From assembly GCA_045863055.1 (NCBI GenBank), contig BTUW01000002.1:1-64000 (forward strand): 64,000 nucleotides of DNA, given 5' to 3'. Both the position numbers and the translations under genes were made by a program. This document shows, one piece after another, positions 42,163-50,432 of the stretch (position 1 is the stretch's first letter; each line of letters starts with the position of its first letter). The notes under the pieces are model-generated. The model had not been told where the DNA came from. It saw nothing but the letters and a program-made list of their open reading frames with translations, and made no database searches. This DNA is from UTCHB3 sp008363265 (GTDB lineage Bacteria > Bacteroidota > Ignavibacteria > Ignavibacteriales > Ignavibacteriaceae).

Positions 42163-43365
42163 TTAAGCCGTTTTAACCTTTTTGATAACCATAAGCGTGG
42201 CATCATCATCCCATTTGGCACCCCCGCCGAATTTATCGGCCTCCTCAAAGATCACCTCGATCAACTCTGATGCTCCCATGTTTTGATGCTCCCTTACGAT
42301 CTGTTTCACCCTCTCAACGGTGAAGAACTCCTCGTTTCCGTTCTGTCTCTCGATGATGCCGTCGCTGTAAAGCAGCAGTGTATCACCCTCATCCATGTGG
42401 GCGAACGATCTTTTAATGCTGATATCAGGGAATGCCCCGAAGATCAGTCCTGTCGGTTGAAGTTCCACAAGCCCGCTCTTCTTGAAAAGCAAGGGTGCAG
42501 GGTGACCACCGTTCGCGTAGAACAAATTACCATTGTTCTCAAATTCTGCAAAGAAGAGTGAAATGAAACTGGTGGAATACGACCCCCTGTAGATCACCTC
42601 ATTAAGCTTTTTAAGGGTGTAGACCATCTTCATGTGCTTCTCAACCCCCATTCTGAGGCCTGTTACAACGTCCCTCACCATCAGGGCTGCCGGAAGTCCG
42701 TGTCCGCTTGCATCGCCAAAACAGATTCCGAATTCATCGGCTTCGAACTTGAAGTAGTCATACAGGTCGCCACCAACAAGTTCCGCCGGTTTCGACCGTG
42801 CCGCGATATCCCATCCCGGGATGACAGGTGGCACAGAAGCGATCAGCGACTGCTGTATCCTCGCCGCCTGCTGCAACTCCCCTATCACGGCTTCGGAAAA
42901 AAGCCTGTAGTTCACAGCCCTTCTTACCGCGTTAAGGCAGAACTCGATCTCTTCCCTCACCCAGCCGCTCATCAACTCGAACACAAAGATATACTTCTGA
43001 TCGGGGCTGTTCACCACAAATGCAGCGGGAACCGAGTATTCAAATCCGGTAAAATTCTTGAACGGTGTCGATGCTCCCGGATCGTCAAACAAATAGAGAC
43101 GCGACCTGAGGATCAACTGAATTTCATATGTATCCGAGGGTATGCGGTCGGTGTAGTCGTTGTCATCTTCTTCAACGGGGTAGATCAGCTCAAAGCCGGC
43201 CGCCACTTCCTGATAGATCCTGCCGCGTCTGATCTGCAGGTCTGTGCCGAAAGTGTCCTCGAGTTTCATGAGGATGTTGAAGAGGAAGTCCTGCCCGGTC
43301 TTCTCCTTGCCAATGCCGGCAAGAAGTGAGTCGAGCTTTCTGTAAAAATATTTAGGTTCTAACAT
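42163..43365 (-). CDS. PP2C-type (SpoIIE/RsbU) serine phosphatase
   Basis: 400 residues. N-terminal about 170 residues of unclear sensor character, then a linker helix (AVIGELQQAARIQQSLIASVPPVIPGWDIAARSKPAELVGGDLYDYF) and a PPM phosphatase domain (GICFGDASGHGLPAALMVRD, FANGGHPAPLL-like YANGGHPAP, LLLYSDGIIER, DDDATLMVIK). These dephosphorylate anti-anti-sigma factors in partner-switching pathways. No anti-sigma or STAS gene is adjacent. Confidence 0.92.
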   Translation of the reverse strand: MLEPKYFYRKLDSLLAGIGKEKTGQDFLFNILMKLEDTFGTDLQIRRGRIYQEVAAGFELIYPVEEDDNDYTDRIPSDTYEIQLILRSRLYLFDDPGASTPFKNFTGFEYSVPAAFVVNSPDQKYIFVFELMSGWVREEIEFCLNAVRRAVNYRLFSEAVIGELQQAARIQQSLIASVPPVIPGWDIAARSKPAELVGGDLYDYFKFEADEFGICFGDASGHGLPAALMVRDVVTGLRMGVEKHMKMVYTLKKLNEVIYRGSYSTSFISLFFAEFENNGNLFYANGGHPAPLLFKKSGLVELQPTGLIFGAFPDISIKRSFAHMDEGDTLLLYSDGIIERQNGNEEFFTVERVKQIVREHQNMGASELIEVIFEEADKFGGGAKWDDDATLMVIKKVKTA

Positions 43366-43525
43366 TTCTTTTCTGTCTATTATTTAATAGGGATTTTTCC
43401 CATGATAAATATAGTTATTGGCGGTGTAATTTTAATCCCGTTCATCCCTTATTTACGAATGTTTGAACAAATTTTGTTAGATTAAACAATTGATTTTTCC
43501 TTATTTTTCACGTTAAAGAACCGTT

Positions 43526-44308
43526 TTGCCGCGCGAATCATCATTCGAACAGATCCGTAAGTTTTTCGATATCATAGGTGCACTCTCAGTGTTCACTTAC
43601 CGGTTCATGTTGAATGTGGTAAAACCGCCTTACGAGTTCGCCGAAATATCGAAGCACATGTACGAGCTGGGAGTAAAAACATTCCCAATCGTCAGCGTCA
43701 CGGGTGTCATCATCGGCGTCGTGCTCACGCTCCAGTCGCAGCCGTTCATGGTCAAATTCGGAGCCGAGGCATTCCTCCCCTACATGGTGACCCTTTCCGT
43801 GATCCGCGAGTTGGGCCCTGTGCTCACGGCTCTGATCTTTGCGGGACGTGTGTCAAGCGGAATTGGTGCCGAACTCGGTTCCATGCGAGTCACCGAACAG
43901 ATCGATGCCATGGAAGTGTCGGCGATCGAACCTTTCAGGTTCCTCGTGGTTACCCGGGTTATCGCGTGTACCATCATGGTACCCGTACTTACTGTTTATG
44001 TGGATTTTCTGGCGATAGGTGGCGGATTTATAGCTTCGAACATGCTCAGCGGCACCACTTTTGATCTCTATATCTCACAGGTGATCGAAGTTGTCAAGTT
44101 CGGGGATATCATCCCGGGTATCGGTAAAACATTCGTTTTCGGGTTTATTGTAGGCATCACCGGCTCATTTCTCGGCTACAATGCCGATAAAGGTACCGAA
44201 GGTGTCGGAAAAGCTTCCACCACTTCCGTGGTTTATTCTTCACTTTTAATTCTGATCTTCGATATGATCCTTGTTCAGATTACACTATGGATATGGCCCG
44301 TAAGTTAG
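43526..44308 (+). CDS. mlaE: MlaE-type ABC transporter permease
   Basis: Inner-membrane permease of the MCE lipid-transport system that keeps outer-membrane lipid asymmetry. 260 residues from a TTG start (no in-frame ATG fits). Five to six spans and the MlaE signatures FPIVSVTGVIIGVVLTLQSQ, ELGPVLTALIFAGRVSSGIGAELGSMRVTEQIDAMEVSAIEP. Overlaps mlaF by 22 bases. Confidence 0.93.
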   Translation: MPRESSFEQIRKFFDIIGALSVFTYRFMLNVVKPPYEFAEISKHMYELGVKTFPIVSVTGVIIGVVLTLQSQPFMVKFGAEAFLPYMVTLSVIRELGPVLTALIFAGRVSSGIGAELGSMRVTEQIDAMEVSAIEPFRFLVVTRVIACTIMVPVLTVYVDFLAIGGGFIASNMLSGTTFDLYISQVIEVVKFGDIIPGIGKTFVFGFIVGITGSFLGYNADKGTEGVGKASTTSVVYSSLLILIFDMILVQITLWIWPVS

Positions 44309-45048
44309 TTGAGATCAACGATCTCTATAAAAGTTTCGGTGACCAAACGGTCCTCGCGGGGGTCTCCCTCGACGTGTATGAAACTGAAAACCTCGTGGTC
44401 TTCGGAAAATCGGGTACGGGTAAATCGGTTCTGTTAAAGTGTCTCGTTGGTCTTCTGGTGCCGGATAGCGGAAGTGTTACTATTAACGGTATCGATGTAC
44501 TGCACCTCCCCCTTAAGGAGATGAATGAACTGAGGAAGAATATCAGCTTTCTTTTCCAGAGTGCCGCGCTGTATGATTCGATGTCGGTAAGGGAGAATCT
44601 TTCATTCCCTCTGATAAGAAATTTTAATTTTACACAGAAAGAGATCACCCACAAAGTGGAACGCGCCCTCGAGATGGTTTCACTCTCAGGCGCGATCGAT
44701 AAAATGCCGAGTGAACTCTCCGGAGGTATGCGGAAAAGGGTGGGACTTGCCCGTGCCATCATCACAGAGCCGATGCTGATGCTCTATGACGAGCCGACCA
44801 CCGGACTCGACCCGATAACCACAAAAGAGATCAGCAAGCTTATACGCGATCTCCAAAGCGAACTTAAAATGACTTCTATCGCGGTAACTCACGACCTGAT
44901 CTGCGCTGAAATAATCGCGGACCGTGCTATCGTGCTGAACGAAGGCCATATCCTCTACGAAGGCGGCCTCGATACCCTTACCGCGCTTGATGATCCATTC
45001 ATGAAAAACTTTTTTAGCCCCGAATATATAGAGGACCAAAATGGGTGA
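44287..45048 (+). CDS. mlaF: MlaF-type ABC transporter ATPase
   Basis: 253 residues. Walker A GKSGTGKSVLLK, Q-loop SFLFQSAALYDSMSV, signature LSGGMRKRVGLARAI and Walker B LMLYDEPTTGLDPIT, all family-typical, with the MlaF SAALYDS variant. Drives phospholipid transport with MlaE and the MCE protein that overlaps its end by 8 bases. Confidence 0.95.
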   Translation: MDMARKLVEINDLYKSFGDQTVLAGVSLDVYETENLVVFGKSGTGKSVLLKCLVGLLVPDSGSVTINGIDVLHLPLKEMNELRKNISFLFQSAALYDSMSVRENLSFPLIRNFNFTQKEITHKVERALEMVSLSGAIDKMPSELSGGMRKRVGLARAIITEPMLMLYDEPTTGLDPITTKEISKLIRDLQSELKMTSIAVTHDLICAEIIADRAIVLNEGHILYEGGLDTLTALDDPFMKNFFSPEYIEDQNG

Positions 45049-46102
45049 ACCCCACAAATTTCTCAGACTTGGAATTTTTGTAACCGTCGGATTGCTGCTG
45101 TTTATAGTAGGTATCTTTTATATCGGAAGCAAGCAGTCCCTGTTCGAATCAACTTACACTGTAAAGGCCTACTTCAAGAACATCGAGGGACTCAGGGTCG
45201 GTGCTCCCGTCCGCCTCGCGGGTATCAACATCGGCGCTGTATCGCAGATCTACCTTGCTCCCGACACTTCGGGACAGGTTATGGTGGTGATGAACCTCGA
45301 AAAAGAAGTAAGAAGATTCATCAGGAAGAACACTCAGGCGTTCGTTGAAACAGAGGGACTTGTTGGCAATAAGGTTGTTAACCTCCAGAAAGGGACTGTC
45401 GATCAGCCTGAAGTGGATGACGGCGGTTTTATTATCGGCATGAACCCTCTCGGACTGGCTGCAATTCTGAGCGAGATCACCGAGATCCTCGGCTCCACAA
45501 AATCGATGACCACCGACCTGGCCGGCATCATGAAAAAGGTGAATTCGGGTGAAGGTACGATCGGCAAACTGCTGACCGATGACAGAATTTATGAGAACGC
45601 GAATGTCATCCTTCTAACCGCCAACCGCGGACTGGAAGAAGCTGTATCCAAATATGACACACTGGCCTCGATAATCACCGAACTGGGCAAGAATATCAAT
45701 TCTGTCGTGAAGAATGCCGATGGCGTCCTCTTCACAATGGACACGCTCATGGCACATGTTGATGGTGTAGTGAAAGACGTAAAAAGCGGCAAAGGCGTGA
45801 TCGGCAAGCTGGTAAAGGACGGCAGTGAGACCGACATCACTGTAAAAGAGATGCTCAACGAACTCCTCGGTATCACGAAGGAAGTGCGGGTTGGTGCAGG
45901 CCGTTTCTCCGAGAACATGGAAGCCCTGAAGCGCAACTGGCTCTTCTCAACCTACTTTGAAGAACGCGGCTATTACGACAAATCGGGCTACGAAGTAAAA
46001 CTCGAAGACTACATCCAGCAGATCAACGACCGCATCAAAGATCTCGACGAGCGTATCAAAACCCTAAAAGAGCTCGAAAAGAAACAGGTTACGAAGAAAT
46101 AA
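45041..46102 (+). CDS. mlaD: MlaD-type MCE-domain lipid-binding protein
   Basis: 353 residues: one N-terminal membrane anchor (LRLGIFVTVGLLLFIVGIFYIGS), one MCE domain about 38-120 (YTVKAYFKNIEGLRVGAPVRLAGINIGAVSQIYL), and a long helical C-terminus ending in a coiled coil (DRIKDLDERIKTLKELEKK). The longer tail than E. coli MlaD probably bridges the periplasm as in other Bacteroidota-like MCE proteins. Last gene of the operon. Confidence 0.93.
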   Translation: MGEPHKFLRLGIFVTVGLLLFIVGIFYIGSKQSLFESTYTVKAYFKNIEGLRVGAPVRLAGINIGAVSQIYLAPDTSGQVMVVMNLEKEVRRFIRKNTQAFVETEGLVGNKVVNLQKGTVDQPEVDDGGFIIGMNPLGLAAILSEITEILGSTKSMTTDLAGIMKKVNSGEGTIGKLLTDDRIYENANVILLTANRGLEEAVSKYDTLASIITELGKNINSVVKNADGVLFTMDTLMAHVDGVVKDVKSGKGVIGKLVKDGSETDITVKEMLNELLGITKEVRVGAGRFSENMEALKRNWLFSTYFEERGYYDKSGYEVKLEDYIQQINDRIKDLDERIKTLKELEKKQVTKK

Positions 46103-46154
46103 CCTAACCCCGCCAGGGGGTTTTGCGGCCTCTGCGAACTCCGCGGTTTAAAAC

Positions 46155-46190
46155 AAAAAAGGCTGCCCTCTCACGAAAGCAGCCTTTTTT
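46155..46190. terminator. bidirectional terminator, mlaD/B12 cluster
   Basis: AAAAAAGGCTGC pairs with GCAGCCTTTTTT, 12-base loop. Serves mlaD on plus and the membrane-protein gene on minus. Preceded by a degenerate tgcggcctctgcgaactccgcgg repeat. Confidence 0.85.
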
Positions 46191-46208
46191 ATTAATATTT
46201 ACTCTTGG

Positions 46209-46727
46209 CTAAGAAGCGAGCGCGGGGATATTCACCCTGGCGTATTCGAATGCTCCGAACATCACGCCGGTGTAGAAGAGATCACCAAAAACACTGTACT
46301 GATAGAAAGGTATGGCAGCCACGTAGCACTGAACCAGACCCGCGAGATCCATCGAGTAGAAACCACCTGAAAGCCATACGGCGAAATTGGTAACCACAAA
46401 GAAGAGAACGCTCGAAGCTACTGCCGCGCCGGCTGTCTTCATCACTGAATTCTTCTCTCTCAGAAGCATGCCTATCGCAACGATGGCCGCGAAACTCAGA
46501 TAAACCGCCCACATTGTGTTATGGAAACCGATCACAAGATCGGAAAGGAACATCGCAATGAAAGGAACCGCGTACGCGAATTTCTTATTGCTGATATACG
46601 CGCCGCCAAAAAGGGCCATGGCAGCCACAGGCGTAAAATTCGGCCAGTGAGGCAAAATTCTCATGATCGCGGCCAAAACTATCATGCCCGCGATTAAAAT
46701 AAACTGGTTCTTGTGTTCGATTTTCAT
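46209..46727 (-). CDS. small integral membrane protein, ECF S-component-like (DUF6580-like)
   Basis: 172 residues and five to six transmembrane helices: RILPHWPNFTPVAAMALFGGAY and LSDLVIGFH in the first half, a pattern seen in vitamin-transport S-components and DUF6580 proteins. ATG at 46727 chosen because GGAGA lies 6 bases upstream; a TTG at 46748 is the longer alternative. Last gene behind the cobalamin riboswitch. I infer an inner-membrane vitamin B12 (or corrinoid) permease component; no BtuC/D/F genes are adjacent. Confidence 0.7.
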   Translation of the reverse strand: MKIEHKNQFILIAGMIVLAAIMRILPHWPNFTPVAAMALFGGAYISNKKFAYAVPFIAMFLSDLVIGFHNTMWAVYLSFAAIVAIGMLLREKNSVMKTAGAAVASSVLFFVVTNFAVWLSGGFYSMDLAGLVQCYVAAIPFYQYSVFGDLFYTGVMFGAFEYARVNIPALAS

Positions 46728-46811
46728 TATGTCTCCGGTTCTTCGCAAAATCTTTTATCGTAAAGGTGTAATTTAACTTAATTTCCCCAAAAATAAAACA
46801 TGGTTGAGCGA

Positions 46812-47870
46812 TCAATAGTTTACAATTGTGATGCAGCCCGGATTAAGTCCTGTGCCGAAGCGCCTGACCTCGTTCCCCTGCAGGTCGTAAACCGCCACTT
46901 CCCCATTCTGCATGTAATCTTTCGGATTTGAAATGTAAAGCAATTTCTCGACGGGATCATATGAAAGGGCGTACGCCGAGGCGTAGATCGAGTTGATCGC
47001 GGCTCCATTGATCACAAGTTCAGGAGTTGGTGCCACCTTGTTCAGGTCGAGCTTCATTATGCCCAGGTTGTTCAGCACGTATACGATGTTATCCTGAGTA
47101 ACTATCGCGTCATCCGGATTCTGGGTAACTATTATCGAATCGGTAACGCTGAGTGAATTGGGGTCGATCTTGTAAAATGCCCCACCGATGTTGCTTGAAT
47201 CGTAACGACCCTTGCAGACAGTGTAAATGAAATTGTTCCTGTCTTTTATCATGTTTATTGGATTGGTGCCGACCGTGATGGTTTTAACAACACTCTCTGT
47301 TGCGAGATCGATCACCGATACAGTGTTTCCTCCTCCAAGTCCCGAATTGGCGACAAGAAGTTTCCCGTTGTGCTCAATTATCCCTTCAGGAAAACCGCCG
47401 ACCGTGATCTCTTTCTCAACAGCCATAGTGGAAGCGTTTATCCTGTATACCTTGCCCGAAAAGGCTGTAACATATGCAGTAACTGAATCCTTTGCCCAGA
47501 CCCTCCTCGGACCCGAGAACGCGCCCAGATCGATGCTCCCTTTCGATTTGAAAGTGTTTATATCGATGATCTCCACTTTGTTCGAAACATTCACTGTGAT
47601 AAATCCTGTTTTCCCGGAAACCACCAGTTCGTTGCCTGTATCACCGAGTGAACGACCGTTCGCGGCCTGAAATGCGTCAAGTGTCGCGGTTTTCGCTGAT
47701 AGATCGAAAAAGGTGATCGATGAATTATTCTGACTGTAAAGCCCCTCATTCACAACATAAACTCCCTTGTTGGCCTGAATTGCAGGCGCTGTCGGGCCGA
47801 CCGGATTCTCGCTACATCCGGCAATCATGAGAACGAAGAGGGGTAAAAACAGAATTGACATTTTCTTCAT
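46812..47870 (-). CDS. beta-propeller lipoprotein, BtuG/YncE-like
   Basis: 352 residues with lipobox LMIAGC (Cys19). The rest is repeated beta-propeller blades (GSIDLGAFSGPRRVWAKDSVTAYVTAF, VNVSNKVEIIDINTFKSKG, GGNTVSVIDLATESVVKTITVGTNPINMI), the YncE-like fold. In Bacteroides, surface lipoproteins of this type next to BtuB (BtuG) capture cobalamin with very high affinity. Gene lies 8 bases after the BtuB-like receptor under a cobalamin riboswitch, so a BtuG-like role is likely. Confidence 0.82.
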   Translation of the reverse strand: MKKMSILFLPLFVLMIAGCSENPVGPTAPAIQANKGVYVVNEGLYSQNNSSITFFDLSAKTATLDAFQAANGRSLGDTGNELVVSGKTGFITVNVSNKVEIIDINTFKSKGSIDLGAFSGPRRVWAKDSVTAYVTAFSGKVYRINASTMAVEKEITVGGFPEGIIEHNGKLLVANSGLGGGNTVSVIDLATESVVKTITVGTNPINMIKDRNNFIYTVCKGRYDSSNIGGAFYKIDPNSLSVTDSIIVTQNPDDAIVTQDNIVYVLNNLGIMKLDLNKVAPTPELVINGAAINSIYASAYALSYDPVEKLLYISNPKDYMQNGEVAVYDLQGNEVRRFGTGLNPGCITIVNY

Positions 47871-47878
47871 ATTATACT

Positions 47879-50110
47879 CTATAGTTTAGTGGTTAACGAT
47901 ACAACAACCGTCCGAAGTGGCATCGGATACGATTGAATTATCTTAAAATTTTCATTAAAAAGATTAAAAATTGAGACGGTAAGCGTGTTCTCAACCTTCA
48001 TGAGTGAAACGAACCAGCTTAGGTGGAGGTCGAAAACATTATGCGAACCGAGGAAATTCCGCGGGTCATTGTCCGATGTGAAATACGATACACCCGTAAA
48101 TCTGTGTTCGAGTATCACTCTGAAGTCCTCATATTTCCACCGGAGTGATGAATTAATCCTCTCCCCCGGGGTGTAGACCAACTGTTTCCCGTTGCTGCCG
48201 TCCGCACTACCGAAGGGTGAAATGTTGCTCGCGTCAAGCCACGAATATGTGGATGCGAATGAGAGTCCCGATCCCGGAATTGAAGCTGCCGCTGAGATGT
48301 CAAACCCCTGCGATCGTACTTTGCTCACGTTTCTCGGAATCTGCAATCCGATCATGGAAGGCACCCAGATGATCTTGTCGGTGGTGCTGATCGAGTAGAA
48401 CGATAATCGGACCTCATCCAGGAACACCATGGGTCGCTTCACGACAAATCCCGCCTCGAACCCATTGAACTGCTCAGGATCGAGTTCCCCCGCGAAGAAG
48501 AGTGATGAGTAGTAATACTCGTTGTAGGTCGGTACCCTCTTCCCGCTGAAGAGATTGCCCTTAATCTCAAGTCTGTCGAAAAATCCCGGCACCAGCCCAA
48601 TCCCCGCGCTCCAAGCCACCGGATTTTCTGATCTGCTGCCGATACCTTTCTGCTCGAAAATGTCCGCGTTCACACCTGCATGAAAGCCCATTGATTTAAC
48701 CAGACCCGATTCAAAATCAAAATTTTTGTAACCTTTTGCAACGAACCTGTGTATTACACGATTCACGAACGACTCCCTGCGTTGGTTCGAGAGAACAGTT
48801 TTGATATCACTTAACTCCCCTTTCTCGAAGCCGTAGCCAATAGCTAGATCGATACCGGAAACAGAAACACCGAATGAAGTATTGAGGCTGAAGCTATTTA
48901 GGGTCGATCGGTCGGCCCCGTTAACGTGATACCAGGCAGTGTTTGGATCGTCAAGACCGGTTTTCTGGTGGTTGTAGCCCGCCGCCACCTCGACACCTAT
49001 TCCCGCTGAAACTTTCCCTCGAAAACGGACTATGTTCAGAGTTCCTTCAACCCGGCTTGTGGCCCCGGATGATGATGTGTTGTTTGAGACGACAAAACCC
49101 GGCACTCCGGAGTTGAAAAATGTGTAGCTCGAGTAAAGATCGATCGAAAAATCGCTGAAGGCATGTCCCGCGGCCACCGAGGCGAATGTACGGTTGAAGT
49201 GGGCGTTCTCCCTCTCCCTCACCTTCCCCTCGAACTCGTAATTGAACCGGTTAGGCGACCACACCCTTTCACCGCTCACCGTGAGAGAAAATCCCCCTTT
49301 ACGCACCTTCCCCGTCCCTGAAAATGAGAACAATCCCCCGTCATCAATCCTTTCGGTGAGAGTGAGGCCCTGCTCACCTGAGGGAGTTGTTCCCACAGAA
49401 AGCACCCCACCGGGTGAAATGTAACCCTCATCCGAGACAAGTGAGGAGAACCCGGCAAAAGCCAGATCGCCCAATGAAAGCATCGAAAGATCGAAGCCGC
49501 CTGTTTTAATGTCGTTCACCCTGATCCCGTTGAAGAGAACAAGGCTGTTCTCTGGACTGAGTCCCCTGTATGAAATTTGTTTCAATGAACCCGCCCCGCC
49601 GTATTCCTTAACGAAGAGGGAAATCTCCCGCTTTAACACATCTGCCAGATCGTAATAGCCATGCGAAGCGGCATCTGAAAGATCTATTTTCTTGTCGAAA
49701 AGTGACTGATTGTCGTTATTCTCCGCTGTTATCACCACTTCGCTCTTCTCCTCGGTCAGCGGGTGGAGATAGATGACGGCCCCGGCAGCACTTCGGCCTT
49801 CGATCGTTCTGGCATGAAAGCCTTCCGCGGAAACCAAAAGAATTCCGGAAAGATCGAGACCAGAAAGATCAGCAATTCCATTTGCAGGGGTCACTACGGT
49901 CAGACGCCCGTCAGAGACTACAGCTCCCACCAGCGGAACAGAACGCGACGAATCGATCACGGTCAAAGACTGTGAAAAAATGCTCGAAAAGCAAAAAAAT
50001 GTTAAAAGTAGATACTTCAATCGTTTGGGGGGTGGAACGGGGAGGAGGAAGAAGTGTAAATACGCAGGACCGGGCCATGACACGGAAAGCACATGGCTTT
50101 TGGATGACAA
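47879..50110 (-). CDS. btuB: TonB-dependent receptor, vitamin B12 (BtuB-like)
   Basis: Outer-membrane import of cobalamin. Up to 743 residues: plug about 130-240 (DLSDAASHGYYDLADVLKREISLFVKEYGGAGSLKQISYRGLSPENSLVLFNGIRVND) and barrel to the C-terminus. The ATG at 50110 leaves only 28 bases after the riboswitch and a poor leader; TTG at 50020 gives a clean signal peptide (MKYLLLTFFCFSSIFSQ) and a normal riboswitch-gene distance, so it is my preferred start (713 residues). Ligand assigned from the riboswitch. Confidence 0.88.
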   Translation of the reverse strand: MSSKSHVLSVSWPGPAYLHFFLLPVPPPKRLKYLLLTFFCFSSIFSQSLTVIDSSRSVPLVGAVVSDGRLTVVTPANGIADLSGLDLSGILLVSAEGFHARTIEGRSAAGAVIYLHPLTEEKSEVVITAENNDNQSLFDKKIDLSDAASHGYYDLADVLKREISLFVKEYGGAGSLKQISYRGLSPENSLVLFNGIRVNDIKTGGFDLSMLSLGDLAFAGFSSLVSDEGYISPGGVLSVGTTPSGEQGLTLTERIDDGGLFSFSGTGKVRKGGFSLTVSGERVWSPNRFNYEFEGKVRERENAHFNRTFASVAAGHAFSDFSIDLYSSYTFFNSGVPGFVVSNNTSSSGATSRVEGTLNIVRFRGKVSAGIGVEVAAGYNHQKTGLDDPNTAWYHVNGADRSTLNSFSLNTSFGVSVSGIDLAIGYGFEKGELSDIKTVLSNQRRESFVNRVIHRFVAKGYKNFDFESGLVKSMGFHAGVNADIFEQKGIGSRSENPVAWSAGIGLVPGFFDRLEIKGNLFSGKRVPTYNEYYYSSLFFAGELDPEQFNGFEAGFVVKRPMVFLDEVRLSFYSISTTDKIIWVPSMIGLQIPRNVSKVRSQGFDISAAASIPGSGLSFASTYSWLDASNISPFGSADGSNGKQLVYTPGERINSSLRWKYEDFRVILEHRFTGVSYFTSDNDPRNFLGSHNVFDLHLSWFVSLMKVENTLTVSIFNLFNENFKIIQSYPMPLRTVVVSLTTKL

Positions 50111-50138
50111 CCTTTTACGCGAAGGTTGATTCCTGAAT

Positions 50139-50307
50139 ATTTACGGCAGGTCTCCTGGCTACGAGGTTTCAGCCTTGCCTTCCCAATCTCGCGATGGTGG
50201 CGTTGGATGGCTAACCGCTATATGCGGCTCCTCTCACAGTTGCGCGACAGCGCCGGATTTGCACCGGCTTCCCTATTCTTTCTGCTCCCGGCAGAACACC
50301 GTAAATG
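50139..50307 (-). promoter_or_regulatory. cobalamin riboswitch
   Basis: On the minus strand: P1 ATTTACGG (50307-50300) with CCGTAAAT (50146-50139), then GGGAAGCCGGTGCAAATCC, CGCGCAACTGTGA and the B12 box GCCAGGAGACCTGCC (50159-50145). These are the conserved core segments in correct order. Cobalamin binding should repress the downstream receptor operon; the mode (translation or termination) is not clear, as no strong terminator follows. The rest of 50111-50432 holds no gene. Confidence 0.95.
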
Positions 50308-50392
50308 TTTTTAAGAATACATGCGAATCTACTATAATTTTTCGATTCCACCAAAGGATGAAGTGGTGAACTCAGAGGAAGGAGGATATGAG

Positions 50393-50420
50393 GGGAGCGG
50401 ACGATCGCTTGTCCGCTCCC
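50393..50420 (-). terminator. terminator-like hairpin after the LamG surface protein
   Basis: GGGAGCGGAC and GTCCGCTCCC form a perfect 10-pair stem, loop of 8. No strong T-run on the minus side, so termination efficiency is uncertain. About 13 bases beyond the LamG gene stop. Confidence 0.55.
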
Positions 50421-50432
50421 TTAAAGTTTCGA

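Noticed and set aside
50101..50127. Terminator in the btuB leader (AACCTT/AAGGTT hairpin)
   Set aside because: Only six pairs and no T-run; insufficient to call.
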